In this document: piece after piece, positions 1 through 12,600 of the stretch
Position numbering within the stretch: position 1 is the first letter of the stretch
Layout: the number at the start of each line of letters is the position of its first letter
Assembly: GCA_951799425.1 (NCBI GenBank)
Contig: OX637398.1
Span: forward strand, 15,782,270-15,846,269
Length of the DNA stretch: 64,000 bases
Origin: Ilex aquifolium
Lineage: Eukaryota; Streptophyta; Magnoliopsida; Aquifoliales; Aquifoliaceae
Direction of reading: 5' to 3'
The notes under the pieces: generated by a model
The model's database searches: none
Told to the model about the DNA's origin: nothing
The model's input: only the letters and a program-made list of their open reading frames with translations
Program-made: the position numbers and the translations under genes

Positions 1-286
1 CTGTGTCCCCTGTTTCCCTTTAATTGCTTGGAGCTAGGCATCTAGTTGATCCATTCGCCCACAGAGATCAAGATCCTCATGTTTAGATGCTTGATGGTCA
101 ATCCAAGTTGCATAGTTAGTGTAGGAGTAACTGGGATCGTCGCCAGAATAATCTGTTGGGAGGTTTGGATCCATTTGATTTATGATCCTGCCCCCCATTA
201 TGTTGGTCCGCTTGAGGTGGGAGAGGTGGTTGATGTGCTGGTGGAGGAATCAGATGTTGCTGCTGCCCTTGATGTAATATGTCAAC
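1..286 (-). pseudogene. Gln/Pro-rich coding remnant, unrecognised
   Basis: Read on the minus strand, this stretch gives a Gln- and Pro-rich segment with runs of QQQ and PPP. The frame is lost near the middle; in another frame it continues as an acidic segment with the string CGRMDQLDA before a stop. Such composition occurs in gag-like regions of plant retroelements, but no diagnostic motif is visible, so the family is not named. It runs off the left edge and stops at the inverted repeat that begins at 287. It could equally be chance coding potential. Confidence 0.2.
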
Positions 287-380
287 AAACCATTTAACTT
301 AGTAATCAATTTAATTGTGAATGATTCACCCAAAATTAATTACATGATGGTGACAAATTGATTACTAAGTTAAATGGTTT
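287..380. repeat. Perfect 26-bp inverted repeat (stem-loop)
   Basis: Positions 287-312 are the exact reverse complement of 355-380, with 42 nt between them. The arms contain TTTAACTTAGTAATCAATTT and its complement. A smaller near-palindrome (GTGAATGATTCAC) lies in the loop. The perfect arms contrast with the decayed DNA around them. It may be the core of a small fold-back element. No target-site duplication was identified. Confidence 0.85.
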
Positions 381-689
381 AATTCCTGCAAATTGGATCA
401 GGTTAGGATCCGATCCTTAACCCATGGGGCGTCCAAATGAATTATGAGTACTTAGATTACAATAGAAGTCCATCTACACATCTTTGAAGTTGAATAGAAT
501 TGGAAGCAAGAGTCCTATAAGGATTAGACTCAATAACTCGCCTTTATTTTATTTTATTTTATTTTTTTTTTTTTGGAACCTCGACGGTGCGAGGGAGATT
601 TATTAATGTACTCATTACATAAGAAAGAGACACACAATTCTATACCAAAAAATTTCACATCCTCTCTCTCTCTCTCAATAATCTCTCTC

Positions 690-2838
690 TTCAAGAAGCT
701 CTCTCTAGGGTCATCATCTTAATCCCTAGGATTTGGATCGTAAAAATCAAGTGGAGGACTCTAGTAGCCGCTCTACGGACGAAGGAAGAGATCGTGGTGA
801 TTTAAAGGCTCGTAACACATGTAGAAGATTCGTCATCTCAACTTGAGTTTGAGATCAAGGTAACCCGAACACCCTTATGTGTTTATGTGATCTGCATTAA
901 TATCAGAGCTAACAAGAAAATCTTTATAGGATATTCATTGGTCAGCAGGTTATGTTCACAACACTTTTCATAAGTTTGGGAAACTAAGCCCTAAAGCTAA
1001 CAAGAAAATCTTTATAAGATATTCTGAAAGCTTAAAAGGCTATATGATGTTTGGGGAACATCATGATAGAGGAATGACTGAAGTAGAGCCACAAGATGTT
1101 AATTTCATTGAGAATGATTATCCAAGCGTAAGTGAAGCTAAACAGAATCTTGGGTTTTATGAGATGCAGGAACTTGAGGGTTTCCCATATCCTCTCGGCG
1201 AGGGTGGGGAAGTATTACCTCATCTTGTAATAGCCGAAGAGAATGGGAGTGATCTTCCACCTAGTGGGAGTACACCACCAGTGCTTCAAGATTCTCAAGT
1301 TCATTGGAGTATCATACAATCATCCCTCGTCGTCGTTTTGAGATTGAGATGGGAGACTTTCATGTGTACTCCATTGGAGCTAGATGAACTAGCTTCATAT
1401 AATGAAGCGTTCACTTCACCTACTTGTGGTGAATGGATGACTATTATGAAGAATGAAATGAGCTCAATGGTCAAGAATCAAGTTTGGTAGTTAGTTTATC
1501 TTCTGCCTGGGTGCAAGACCATTGTTAATAAATGGGTCTTAGAGATTAAGCACAAGACAGATGAATAGATTGACAAGCATAATGCCCGGCTTGTGGCAAA
1601 ATGATATACCTAAAAGGAGGGTATAGACTATGAAAAAACATTCTCCCCAATGGTGAGGTTTGCCTCTATTCATCTGATCCTAGCTATTGTTGCACAGATG
1701 GATTTGAAATTATTCCATATGGATGTTAAACAACATTTCTAAGTGGAGAAATAGATCAAGAGATTTATATGACTCAACCAAAGGGTTTTGAAGTCCAGGG
1801 ACAAGAGCACAAAGTTTGCCGCCTAAAACATTCTATTTATGGTCTCAAGCAATGATCTAGGCAATGGAACCTCAATTTTCATAATGCCACTACCTATGTC
1901 GATTTTGGAATGATGTCTACTTCTGGCTATGCATTCATGCTCTAAGGAAGAGCTATTTCATGGTGTATCAAGAAACAGTCATGCATTGCCCTATCTACTA
2001 TGGAGTTTGAATATATTGCTTGTTTTTCAATAGTACATGAGGCAGTTTGGTTGAGGAGGAGATTCTTGCAGCATCTAGACATCACGCCACATCGACATGA
2101 TGTTGTGCTGATTCATTGTGATAGCATGGCTACTCTAGCATATGCGAAGGATCCCAAATATCATGGAAGAACCAACACACTGATATTTATTTTCACTTTA
2201 TTCGTCATAGGATTGCGTAAGGGGAAGTGGTCTTGAAGCATAGTTCCATAGATAAGATGTTGGCTGATCTTTTCACGAAACATATTCCTAGAGTTTCTTT
2301 CCTTTTCCATGTTAGGGGTTTGGGTCTTCATAGGATTTGAGGTTCTTAGACACTTACTCACATTAATAATAATAATAATTTATTATATTTTACATTGTAT
2401 TTTTCTATGGAATGATTGATTGTTGAGCATAAATTAATGTCTTGAGATATGTATGTTCTAAACTTTGTAATTTAGATGTTCTAAATTTCATATATGAATC
2501 ATCAAAATTATTATATGGCTTACTCACCCAAGCGATCGCCTTGGCGCAAATCAAAGTAGCGAGCCAGAGCTATAGATAACCTTTGGTTTTAGAAATGTCA
2601 CCTTAATGTGATTCGTCATCTCTATTCAATAAGCTCTCTCTTGGGTCATTATCTTAGTCTGTAGGATTTGGATCGTGGAAATTAAGTGGAGAACTCTAGT
2701 AGCCGCCCTACGATGAGGGAAGAGATTGTAGTGGTGATTTGAAGACTCATAACACAAATAAAAAATCCATCATCTTGAATTTGAGTTTTTTGAGATCAAG
2801 GTAATCTAAACACCCGTATGTGTTTATGTGATCCGCAT
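690..2838 (+). mobile_element. Decayed Ty1/copia LTR retrotransposon
   Basis: Two direct LTR segments (about 696-896 and 2631-2837) share landmarks such as GGATTTGGATCGT, ACTCTAGTAGCCGC and TGTGTTTATGTGAT. Directly after the left one, 898-909 (TAATATCAGAGC) matches the initiator-Met tRNA primer-binding site TGGTATCAGAGC with two mismatches. Between them lies a broken copia polyprotein. The start of the left LTR cannot be placed because its upstream part does not match the right copy. The element is far too short for an intact copia element (usually near 5 kb). Confidence 0.75.
1044..2340 (+). pseudogene. Ty1/copia pol remnant (linker, part RT, RNase H)
   Basis: The first open stretch (1044-1490) covers the linker before reverse transcriptase and enters RT at EWMTIMKNEMSSM. 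RT continues through stops and frame breaks to the equivalents of HARLVAK, FSPMVRFASI, MDVK and YGLKQ near 1850. The palm with the YVDD catalytic motif is missing: the sequence jumps to the RNase H region at about 1890 (TSGYAFML, then SWCIKKQSCIALST). RNase H resumes openly at 2000-2236 (EFEYIA, HCDSMATLAYAKDPKYHGR). gag, protease and integrase are absent. It cannot encode a working polyprotein. Confidence 0.8.
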
Positions 2839-3649
2839 AATTTATCCATCACTCTCAAGCACAACTAAAACAAAAATATTAAAATGAGTCATTGACCTCT
2901 GCTCAAGCATGCTCACTATAATCGAGCCAAATCTGAGCATGCTCAGGCTCAACAAGTTTAGGGGCAGCTCAACACAAAATGGGTCCAAAGCAAAAATTTA
3001 AACGAGGCCTTATTAATTTTTAAAATAGAATTTAAATTATTATAAAATATTATTTATATTATTATTTTTGAGAAACAAAAATATTTATTAGATTTTTATA
3101 TTCAAGTTTTGTTAACATGTTGTTTTACTAGATAGTATAATTAATTCGAACAACGCTTGATGCCTAATATAATGATAAGATAGAAGTTTACAAGATTTAA
3201 TGTTAATATAATCAATTAAAAGAAAGAAAATTATAATAAAATTTACGCTAAATATCTTAGACTCAAAATAATATTTTATGTTACCGTTAACCACACAAAC
3301 AAATGCTTAACAAATTCAAATCATATCTAAAAAAATTCTAAATTTTATTTTTTTGAGGTACTAAAATAAAATTGAACTTAATTGAATATATATATAATTT
3401 TTATTTAAACATTAGATTTAATTAAACATTGATAAAATGAAACCCCAATCATTCGTGGGCAAAAACGACGAATTCAATCACTATGCCATTGAGCCGCCCT
3501 GAACAAGTTGAGCTCGTTTGACATCTCTGTTGTCCTTTGCCAGATGAACCGACAAATAATCATGATCGATTAATATTATGTTAGCCATGCACATTAGAAC
3601 GAATCACAAGTATTCCATATAAATGCTTGCTTATTCTTGGGGAGTTCTA
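2839..3649. other. AT-rich intergenic DNA downstream of the MATE gene
   Basis: No coding region, tRNA or transposon terminus was recognised between the copia relic and the stop codon of the MATE gene. The 3' untranslated region of that minus-strand gene must lie in the right part of this stretch, but no polyadenylation signal could be assigned with confidence. Confidence 0.5.
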
Positions 3650-6600
3650 TCAGGTTGTGTGTGACCACTTCTTCACAAGCATGGTTGCTTTCGCTGCCTG
3701 CATTTTCAACACACAAATTTGATTAGATGGAATGGCTTCATTGCACATAGAGCCACTAATAAAAATGCCTAGAGTTAGTATATTCTTACCTCTTTTTCCC
3801 AGTCGCATCGAATGGTAAGAAACAGCAATACTATGGTCTGGAGTGCAGTTCCTCCGAAAATCATTCCAGCCCAAATGCCCTAATCATTATTTTCATAAGA
3901 TTCAAAATGTTAAATGTCTGACTTGATAACTGAAGATATGCAGATTTTAAACCATGATAATACCCTATAAATATTAAGTTGGAGTTCAAATACTATAAGA
4001 CACGTAATATATGAACAGGTTCAGATCCTATTTGATGATACCCAGCAAAACTTCTAACATGAGCCCAGAAGTAGAGGTCAGGTCAGGAGCTCAGTCAATC
4101 CTGAGCTCCCCAATTCAAAAATGGGACCCTCTTGATTGACACTCCGAGGAAAACGCCTAATTGATAAGCTGGCAATCGTGATGCATCCTCCAAACAAAAA
4201 CAATCTCAAATCAAGACACGAAACTCTCAACTAACCACGATCCTCTCCAAAAATCAAGGAAGATATGACGAATGAAAGGCGGAGATCTCGCAGCAGATTC
4301 CATGGAGATAGGAACAATACTATAAATACTGCACAACTCTTCCATTGAGGGGGGATGGGCACTGTAACCAACATCCTCTGTAAAATTTTGCTAATAAGGA
4401 GATATAACAGTAGGGCAAGAGACTCCATCAAGAAAGTGGACTAGCCGAGCTCCCGAGCCGGTGAACCACTATACTTTTCCTGTGTCAAGCTCAGACATAA
4501 CTCTTTAATTCCATAGACCAGAACTCCTAGACCACGAGACTCCGAACTCGCACCCAACATCGCGAATTAGATTCCGTCGAATTGCTCAACAGCATATATA
4601 CACCATCACTATCCAATATATTTTTGGGCGAATTGTACTTTGCAGCGTGAAAGATTTTAAGCTTCACTTTGTGCTCTAAAAGATTAAGTTTTCTACATTA
4701 TACCATAAATATATTAAAAGTGTTGTATTGTGACATTTATGTTAACTTTCGTTAGTTTTTTCATCAGTGGCAATTGAGTAGATTTTTACGAAAAAAAATA
4801 ACCAAAACCAATAGAAGGGTCACATAGGGATGGCAGTGGACCGGGGAACGACGGGTATTCGTCCAAACCCACGCCTTTTGGACCGTGGATGGACTATACG
4901 TATTGGACCGTGGACGTATACAAGAATACCCGTATAAACACATGCGGGGATGAAGGCGGGGATGGACTTACCCTTACCTCGCCTCCGCCCCCGTTATACC
5001 CGTTAAATATATATATACACCCAGTTAAAGCCCTAAGGTCCCTATAGAACTGCAAAAGTTAACTATAGAACTGTGTTGAAAATATTATTTCTTACGACAA
5101 TAGTCAACAGAAGAAAAATATCATTATCCAGTGGTCCTCGTTAAAAAGTAATCCTGGGAGAGGTAAACTGAGTATAGACATAACCTTTGAACTCCTTTGC
5201 ACATAAAATGGTTGCCATCATATTCCACCTCATACCTTCTGATTGTTAACCCGAAAATGGTTGCACAAAAAATGGTTGCCACCGTATCTACTGGTTTTGT
5301 TCATAGGTCAGCTAATTTTTATTTTTTCTTATTGCCATCGTATCTGCTGGTTGTGTTATGTTGAATTATATCAAATTTAAATAGTATTTTGGACATTTGT
5401 TGTTGGTGTTATGTTGAAATATGTTATTCTATATTATGTTGTGTTAGATTATGATAGATTATTTAGAATGGTGTTGGATTATTTAAAATGTTGAATTTAT
5501 TTATAATTTTGGATTATGTTGACTTAAACTTGGGCTTGGGCTTGGGTTGGTATGGGGGAAGCGGGGATGGAGGCGGGGATTAGAAATTTATCCGTGAACG
5601 GGGATGGAGATGAAAATTATCCCCGTTAACGGGGGTGGACCGGGGATGGATGAAGTTTTTTTAAGCGGATACAGGGATGAAGATTATACCCCCCGCCCCC
5701 GCTTCGGTTCACTGACATCCCTAGGGTCACACTATAACATTTTTGATATATTGAAAGTACAATGTGATAAATTTAATTTTTGAGGGTATAACATAAAAAT
5801 CTTAAAATCTTTTAAGGTGTAAATTGCGATTCCACCTATATTTATTTCAAAATCCGTTAACGATAAGGCATGCATGGGCTTTGGCTTAGGCCCGCTGATC
5901 GGCTTGTGAACCCATTCAAGCCTGACAAATATGAATTTTCTTTACATTGATTTTATTTCCGATTGTTTTATTTTTAAATTTGGACTAGCTGGCCAGTAAA
6001 ACCTGTCTCATACCGATTCCTTCAAATAGATTTTCTTTCAATTTCTCTCAATAATAGATTTATTATTCTATCAATAAAAAAAAATTATCTAAATATATTG
6101 AAGAAAATCTTAATCCCCAAATGTGGGGCCTAGACCAGATGACACCCAACCCCTCCCATCCTAAGAATAGTTTTATGTGAGTCTGATTTGGATTCATGCT
6201 AGGTGTTGATCTACTATTGAAATGAATTATAATTTCTTTTAGTTTAATGGTTAGAGGTGTCTGAATCAATTTACGAGCACATCGATTAATCTCTTTTTCG
6301 GTCTGGTCAAAAGTAATCTATCCACGTCGGAATTAAGATATTCATGAGATAAAAACATAATAAAATGTCTTAAAAGAGATTCAACGTACGCACCTTAAAT
6401 TCTAGGTTGAAAACCCAGCCCATTATAATTCCAAGAGGGACACCAACCACATAGTAGCAACCTAGATTTACATAGGCCACATACGATTGCCAACCAGATC
6501 CAACAGCAACTCCTACAAAGTTCAAGGGAAATAAAAAAAAAATATAAAAACAGTAATATAAAAGAGTAACAATTATATAATAATAGTAATGTGAAAAGGA

Positions 6601-9600
6601 AGAAAAAAATGAAGTAGCATTGGACATAATAGTTGAGTACCAGAGAGAACTGGTTGAACACTATTCAGGAGAATGGTGAAGGCTAAGAGAATTGAGAGAT
6701 CGTTTACTGCTTCTAAAACTGGTGTGCTGGTTGAGAAAATTAAGGCGATTTTGCTGTGAAAAATCATGATCAACGTCCAGAAGAAGAGACCGATCACCAA
6801 GGATGTCGTCACGGACACTAGTGTTGAAAATTTTGCTGCTTTTCCATTGCCTGCTCCTAGCTCATTTGCAACCCTTACTCTGTATCAAATTCATCACAAA
6901 ACAATTACTGCATGAGTTTGTTAACTTTGAAAAAAAATATATAAAATTAAAGCACTAAGAGAGTGCGGTCAAATCTTGATTTGCTACTAAATTATCGAAT
7001 GATTAGAAATATGAAACATTAAGTGATAAATGACACACAAAAATAATAAATTTTTTTGTTATAAAATAACTCATAAAAATTATTAAAATAATAAAAATTA
7101 GAAGTATGATGCAAAAAATTTCCTCCGGCACCGTAGTGAAGTCCCCTTTCATTCTAATTTCACATACTATTGGCAACATTTATTTGCTCTCGTACAGTTA
7201 AGTAGTGGACCCCCTTCATTCTAATTTCACTTATACTCTGTTTGGTACGAGAAATGAAAATTTGAAAAGATGGAAAAGTGTGAGAATACACTTTCCATCC
7301 TTAAAGGAAAGAAAAATATTTTTCCTCTTTTTTGTTTGGTACGATGGATGAAAAATTGAAAGAATTAATTTTCTATTGTTTGGTATTGGAGGAAAAGTAG
7401 AAGAAAAAAAAAGATACATGTACTTAATTTATCATTATACCCTTATATATATAAATAATTGTTTATTACAAATAAATTTAAGGGATTCAGTATCGCTCTA
7501 ATTAGTTATAAAAATAAATAAACAAATAAATATAAATATGTATACCAAAAATAATAGCCAACAACCCAAATTACTTTGTAAATATACAAAATTGTAAATC
7601 TATAACGTCTTTTTAAATTTAAATTGTAAATTTATTGTTAATCAATGTTTGAATCATTTATATATAATAGACCCCATTTAAATTTATAGTACATGTTTCA
7701 TTTAGAAGAGAAATGGAAAGAAATTTATTTGGCCTTACTTCTTACAATAGAAATTTTCTTTTATTATTCGATATGGGAAAAACAATTACATGTGATTTAG
7801 AATTTTATTATAAAAAAATAATTAAATAATGTCATCAGGTGTCTTACCATGTATAAGTTATATAACAATATTTTAAAATTGTGCCATTTATACAAATGGT
7901 ACTTAACAGGATAGTTATAGAGAATATGCAATTAATAAGGGTATAAATGTAAATTAGCTCAATTACCTTTTGCAGCCAATAATACTCTCCCATTTTTCGT
8001 CTATATTTGGGTGGATCAAAAATGGTGAGCCCAAAGGAAACTGTTTCCTTCCCTTTTGCCTTTCCATCCACATTTCCTTTCTCACCAAACAATGAAAAAT
8101 ATTTCCTTCCCTCTCATTTTTCATCCTCACTTTTCCACCCACCCGCTTTTCCTTCTTACCAAACAGGGCTTTACTATTGGCAACATTTATTTGCTCTCGT
8201 ACAGTTAGATGGTGGCAGAAAATAATAGGTACGAGAAAAAAAAATTGTTTGGTGTCCGAAAATAATTTTTTCTTTATTTGTACCACAATCGAACCATGAA
8301 ATTAATTGTGCCCAAATTATCACCATTTTGTACCACAATCATATTTTGTCTAAAACCTTTCAATTCGAGCCAACCCCACCCCAGAGTATTTGACTTAATT
8401 GAGTTAATATTCAACTCAACTTCAATAAAAAAAAAAACTTTATTTTTAGAAAATTCAGCAACAAATACTTTTAAAAAATCATTTCTTGACTTATAAACGA
8501 GGAGAATGCTACGATTTTTTTTTTGGTACAGTGCAAAACATATACAACTTTTTAGAATTTTTTTGTACAATTTTTTAGGATCATTTATAACTTCTTGGAC
8601 TTTTGCAATCAATCCTAAACATTTACAATCGATTCTAATAATTTTAGGATTAATCCTAAAATTATTAGGATCAATCGCAATCTCTCAAAAAATTATTATC
8701 TGTCCCCTGAAAAATTATAACTAAAACAATAAAAATTATAGGATGATCTTTTCAAAATCACTCCTAATTAATACCCAAAATTTATATAATAAACCACAAA
8801 AATTAAAATTTTAAATATCATACCTCATGTACTACTAAACCCAACCTCCTGTACTACTAAAGCCAAAAGCTAATAAAAAATAGGGAGAATTACACTCAGA
8901 CTCCTTGAATTTTATCACTTAATCACTCAGACCGCTTGATATTTAAAATATTACACATAAATACCCTAAAATTTGTACGCGCGTAACACTTAAACCCCTG
9001 CCTTCAATGCCCGTTAGTATCTCCGTTAGTAAATTATATTCAAATCTCTTGAAGTTTGTAAGCGTATAATAAATAGACTCTTCAAGTTTAAAATGTTTTA
9101 CTTAGACTAAAAATACTCAAATCAAATATAGAATATCAAATATTCTAAATTTTATAACAAAAATTCATGTTCTATTATGACATTTATTGAAATAAAATTA
9201 AAATTAAAAATCTAATTTTTTCTTAAAAAAATCATAATTAATATACAATTATACTATCTTTGGAATATAATTTGGTCCTTTAAACAATCAAATTAAATTA
9301 CAAAATTATCTCAATTAAAGCTAGAAGATATTGTGTCAATTAAACTTTTTCCCCTTGTTTGATTTTTTCATTTTATTCTAATAGATAGTATAATCGTATA
9401 CTAATTATGATTTTTTAAGAAAAAATTAAATTTTTAATTTTAATTTTATTTCAATAAATGATACAATAGAACATGAATTTTATTTTAAAATTTAAATTAT
9501 TTGATATTCTATCTTTAATTAGAATTTTTGTGGTTTAAGTATAATATTTTAAACTTGAAGAGTTTAAATATTATACGTCTACAAACTTCAGGGAGTTTAA

Positions 9601-12600
9601 GTATAATTTACTAACAGATATACTAATTGACATTGAAGGGATGGATCTAAGTGTTACGCACTACAAACTTTAGAGAATTTGTATATAATATTTTAAATCT
9701 CTAGGAATCTGTGTATAATTTCCCTAAAAAAATTTAGTTTTGGGGATCACTACCAAACACCACCAATTTGTAGCCTACCTCGTGTTTGGACCACCGAGCA
9801 ACAATGTCCACAGAAAACAAAAAAAGAGGCAAATCTATAACAAGTTGTGGGCCGGAAAACAAATGAAATATATAAAAATGGAGTAAAGACAAGAAAATGT
9901 TACCCAGCTCCAGCAAAAAAGGCAAGTGGAATCATCAGCTCCCACCCACTTATATTCATGCTGCAAAAAAAGACAAAACAATACATATAACAGATTAAAT
10001 ATAAACTTTGAAGAATAAGTACTAAAAGTTTAACCATCTTTTTCAAATTATTTTCAAACGAAAAATTATCAAAAAATAAAAACAATTTAATTAAATTTTT
10101 TTTTTTACCAAAATATATATATGAAGATTAATGCATGAATAATATTTGTGTGTTCACTTCCGACAAAAATAATAATAATATTATTATTATGTGTGTATGT
10201 ATGCACAATTGCTGACCATATGGACAAAGCATCCACTGCAATTTCGGCATTCTCCAAGTTTCCGGTCATCACTACCAAGATTTTGTAATACCAATTCTCC
10301 AAGCTGTTTCAGACAGAAAGAAAATTGACATCGTCATACACACACACACATAGAGAGAGAGAGAGAGAAGAGGGAGAGAGAGTACCAAAGCATGACCCCG
10401 GAAGAAGCAGAGAGTTTAACAAACTCCCATAGACCAGAAAAAGCTTCAATGGAGAATCCAGTCCAAGTATGAGGACACCCACCAAAAACAGTGTAACCAA
10501 ACAATCCAAACACAATAACCCACCAAGATAAATTTAAAGTGATGGCCGTTCCCACCAGTCCAAACTTAAAACCATACACAACCAACCAGCTCAACGCCAC
10601 ATGCACCAGCAGCGCCACCAATGTCACCCAAGCAATAACCGAATTCTTCAACTGGCTCTGCAAGAACCTCTGAAGAGGAAACTGAAAAGCAAAGCTAAAG
10701 TGAAGAGGAATGAACATTTTGGCCACAAACCCAGATAGCTCCGCCACGTCCGATGGTTGTCCCAATAGCTTCAAAATCGGAGTAGCAAATATGTATACTG
10801 GCGAAAGCAATACACAACACGAGAAGAGAACAATCCAAGAACGCTGCAGATATACACCCAACATGTTGTAATTCTTTGCCCCAAAAGCTTGCCCACACAG
10901 TGTCTCTAAAGCACTTGCCATTCCCAACTGATTACACGGCCAAAATTAGACAAAAAGAAAACATTGTTTTAGAGATTAAACATGTGATGATTAAGAAAAA
11001 AAAAATGAAAAACCAGCTGAAGTAGGAAAATTAAAACCATTTTATTTACCAATATGATGCCCATGACCAAATATTCTAGTCACATTCCTAATTAGTAATG
11101 AATCATTCAAAAAACTTTATAAAATCATAATTGTATTTCAACTGATATAAGATAACTAGTTATAGCCTGTGCCTGAAGGCACAGTGTAATAAAAAATGGT
11201 AAACAATAAACATATTTGTATTCATATCCAAAATTCAATCACAAACATAGAGAAGAGATAAAAGAATTTAAACATCGGTTTGTAGTGGGGGTGAGAGGTG
11301 GTGGGCGACAATTGTGGTGGTAAGAGGCGGTGATGGTTGTGGTGGGTGGTAATGACTGTGGTGGCGGTGATGGCGGCGATGGTGGTGGTGGTGGTGGCGG
11401 CGACGGAGGTGGTGGCGGTGGTGGTGGTGGTGGGGTGGCAATGGTGGCCGTGGTGGTGGTCGTGGTGGCGACGGTGGTGATAGTGGCGGCGGCGACAGGT
11501 GGTGGTGGTGGGGGTAGAGGTAGTGGTGATGCGGTTTCAAACACTATTATTTTTTTTAAAGTATTTATGAGAAATATTTTATATAAGTATTTTTAAAAAA
11601 TCACTCCAAACACACCCTTAGGGCCCTATTTTTCCTATTAAATTTAAGGTGTTAATATTAGCCGTTAGATTAACTTTAAAGTAAAATTTAAAGTGATCTC
11701 AACCGCGAATAGCAAAAGTCATTTTATTTATCTTTTGAGATTTGAATTGTAAACTACTTTATTATATAGACTAGTTATTGCATGTGCTTGAAGGCACAGA
11801 GTAATAAAAAATGGTAAACAATAAATATATTTGTATTCATATCCAAAATCAAATCATAAACATAAAGAATAAATAAAAGAATTTAAGCATCGGTTTGTAG
11901 TGGGGGTGAGAGGTGGTGGGCGGCAGTGGTGGTGGTAGGAAACGGTGATGATTGTGGTGGGTGGTAATGACCGTGGTGGTGGCGGCGAGAGCGGTGGCGA
12001 TGGTGGTGGTGGCGACGAGGGCGGCGATGGTGGTGGCGGAGGCGGCGACGGTGATGGTGACTGTGGTGGCGACTGTGGTGGTGGCGGTGGTGGTGGTGGC
12101 GGCGGCGGCGGCGACGACGACAGTGGGGGTGGTTGTGGTGGCTGTAGTGGCGGTGGTAGCGGTGGTGGTTGTAGTGGCGGTGGTGGTGGTGGTAACGGTG
12201 GTGGTGGTGGCAGCGGCGGCGGCGGCGGTGGTGAGGGTAGGGGTGATAGAGATAGTGGTAGGGCGGTTTCAAATACTATTATTTTTTTTAAAGTATTTAT
12301 GAGAAATAATTTCTAGAAGTACTTTTAAAAAATCAATCCAAACACACCCTTAAAGATCTATTTTTCCTATTAAATTTAAGGTGTTAATATTAACCGTTAG
12401 ATTAACTTTAAAATAAAATTTAAAGCGATTTCAACCTCGAATAGCAAAAGTCATTTTGTTTATTTTTGAGATTTGAATCGTAAACTACTTTATTATATAG
12501 ATGTTTTAGTAATCTGTTTTTATAGAGATAGAGGAAGTACCAAGAGGCCAAAGCTGAAACCGAGTACAACAGTGGTGGCGATGGACATGGCAGCGAGCTC

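Noticed and set aside
6370..6818. Separate small membrane-protein genes
   Set aside because: These frames are MATE exons 5 and 6 read through into introns; the splice sites place them in the 488-residue transporter.
11239..12316. Long open frames on both strands through the triplet repeats (Gly-, Pro- or His/Arg-rich)
   Set aside because: They follow the GGT/CCA repeat in several frames at once, have no domain, and lie inside Helitrons within a MATE intron.
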